Assembly (NCBI RefSeq): GCF_011601265.1
Contig: NZ_JAAOLX010000007.1
Coordinates: 248,001-312,000, forward strand
Reading direction: 5' to 3'
DNA from: Iodobacter violaceini
GTDB taxonomy: Bacteria > Pseudomonadota > Gammaproteobacteria > Burkholderiales > Chitinibacteraceae
DNA: 64,000 nt
This document shows positions 63,189 through 64,000 of this stretch, one piece after another. The notes under the pieces were generated by a model. The model was not told the DNA's origin and did no database searches. It saw only the letters and a list, made by a program, of their open reading frames with translations. Each line of letters begins with the position of its first letter. Position 1 is the stretch's first letter. Made by a program: the position numbers and the translations under genes.

Positions 63189-63563
63189 ATGGAATATCTT
63201 GCTGTAAAACATTTGCATATGCTGTTTATTACCCTGTCACTGGGGCTGTTTTTGCTGCGGGGATGCCTGATGCTGGCTGAATCACCACGCTTGCAGCAGC
63301 GGTTTTTCCGCATTGCACCGCATATTATTGATACCGCACTTTTGATCAGCGGTATCAGCCTGGCCATGATGTATCCCGGCCCCAAAGCATGGCTTGCCGC
63401 CAAGGTAGCCGGGCTGCTGCTCTATATTATTCTGGGGACGATCGCGCTTAAACGGGGCAAAACCAAAACAATCCGCAGCATCGCCCTGGCCGCATCCGTG
63501 CTGGCCTTTGCCTATATTATTGGCGTGGCATTCAGTAAAAGCGCTTTACTGGGATTAGTTTAA
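63189..63563 (+). CDS. SirB2 family membrane protein
   Basis: A 124-aa protein with four hydrophobic helices matching SirB2 (VKHLHMLFITLSLGLFLLRG, APHIIDTALLISGISLAMMY, WLAAKVAGLLLYIILGTIAL). Function is unknown. Convergent with the next gene and overlapping its 3' end by 9 bp. Confidence 0.88.
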   Translation: MEYLAVKHLHMLFITLSLGLFLLRGCLMLAESPRLQQRFFRIAPHIIDTALLISGISLAMMYPGPKAWLAAKVAGLLLYIILGTIALKRGKTKTIRSIALAASVLAFAYIIGVAFSKSALLGLV

Positions 63564-64000
63564 TTCAGGCAATAAATGCACCTGCCATAGACTGTCTGCA
63601 AACCGTGGTTTGAAAAAGCCAAAGTGTCCAATCTGCTTTACGCCAATATCCTGTGGCGACAGGCGTTTGGCACTTTGTGACGCATTCTGATAAAACGACT
63701 GCAATGAATTTGTATTATGAGCAGACATCAGCTCATCGTCGGTAAAGGAGAGCGCGGTAATATCCCGGGTAAACGCCGCAAACTGCTGCTTTACCGCCTC
63801 ACCCTCCACCCCCAGCATATAGTCCGGGTGTAAGCACCATCTGCGCCACTGCTGCATAACACCACGCGGCAAATTGCCGACTTTACGTAAGCGCTTGCCT
63901 GGAAAATATCCACAAACAGGCAGCAGCACGGGCACCAGCACAAACCAAAGCCACCAGACTTTCCAGCGTAAACTCAGCGAATTTTCCAGCCAGTAACCGC
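63555..64000 (-). CDS. Alpha/beta hydrolase, N-terminal part outside window
   Basis: The frame is open to the right edge of the window. The GTG at 63941 is not the start: upstream codons continue as ENSLSLRWKVWWLWF, as in this family. Landmarks are GYFPGKRLRKVGNLPRGVMQ and SFTDDELMS, typical of the C-terminal half of predicted alpha/beta hydrolases (serine aminopeptidase-like) that contain GYFPGK. The nucleophile elbow lies outside the window, so no catalytic residue can be checked beyond a probable C-terminal His in IGHFGFFKP. Confidence 0.75.
   Translation of the reverse strand, partial: GYWLENSLSLRWKVWWLWFVLVPVLLPVCGYFPGKRLRKVGNLPRGVMQQWRRWCLHPDYMLGVEGEAVKQQFAAFTRDITALSFTDDELMSAHNTNSLQSFYQNASQSAKRLSPQDIGVKQIGHFGFFKPRFADSLWQVHLLPELN

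Overview
The window looks like chromosome from a betaproteobacterium of the Neisseriales/Chromobacteriaceae type (an Iodobacter-like genome is my best guess). I infer this from the gene order mlaFEDCBA - yadGH - bolA/ibaG - murA - his - hinT - tatABC, from moderate GC, and from several chitin-related genes. No rRNA, tRNA, CRISPR, phage or transposase gene was found.

Layout. 1-3.7 kb: a partial M23 peptidase and secA with its terminator. 4.1-17.1 kb, minus strand: a compact operon for an MSHA-type pilus or pseudopilus (mshM, L, N, E, an unknown ribbon-helix-helix protein, mshG, I, J, K, a PilX/MshP-like protein, a degenerate prepilin remnant, an intact prepilin); no obvious major pilin is present. 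17.5-24.8 kb, plus: the Mla phospholipid transport genes, an ABC-2 exporter, a BolA protein and murA. 25.0-26.2 kb: a DUF4870 protein and hisG. 26.3-30.5 kb: a Mg2+ module with a strong promoter, a ~250-nt structured leader, a stand-alone MgtC-C-terminal-like protein, a short leader ORF with an acidic/proline start, and the P-type ATPase mgtA. 30.8 kb: a PEP-CTERM protein. 31.4-37.5 kb: a DctS/DctR-type two-component system divergent from a dctPQM TRAP transporter. 37.5-39.6 kb: a P-loop kinase and hisD. 40.1-42.2 kb: a LuxR-type regulator and a soluble CZB chemoreceptor. 42.2-51.9 kb, minus: a chitin-binding multidomain secreted protein, a cytosolic GH3 N-acetylhexosaminidase, a CUT2 sugar ABC transporter and a lone CUT1 binding protein. 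52.2-57.5 kb: a TfoX-like protein and hisB-H-A-F-I-E. 57.5-60.9 kb: hinT, tatABC and a PglL-like O-oligosaccharyltransferase. 61.2-64 kb: tlyA, an MliC-like protein, an RluF-like pseudouridine synthase, SirB2 and a partial alpha/beta hydrolase.

How it fits together. The histidine pathway is split into three pieces (hisG; hisD; hisB-E) by two accessory blocks, hisC and hisZ are absent, and copies of a dispersed ~265-bp intergenic element lie at the split points. The accessory genes suggest an aquatic, chitin-using lifestyle: surface pili, a chitin-binding enzyme, aminosugar uptake and cleavage, chemotaxis and a TfoX-type protein. This theme is inference.

The strongest candidates for something undescribed are: (1) the two-part Mg2+ leader before mgtA, whose leader peptide starts M-P-D-E-P and recalls E. 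coli mgtL; (2) iterated ~11-bp repeats over the promoters of two otherwise unrelated sugar-binding-protein genes; (3) the dispersed intergenic element with a hairpin/T-run tail; and (4) the atypical msh operon with a prepilin fossil and an embedded RHH protein.
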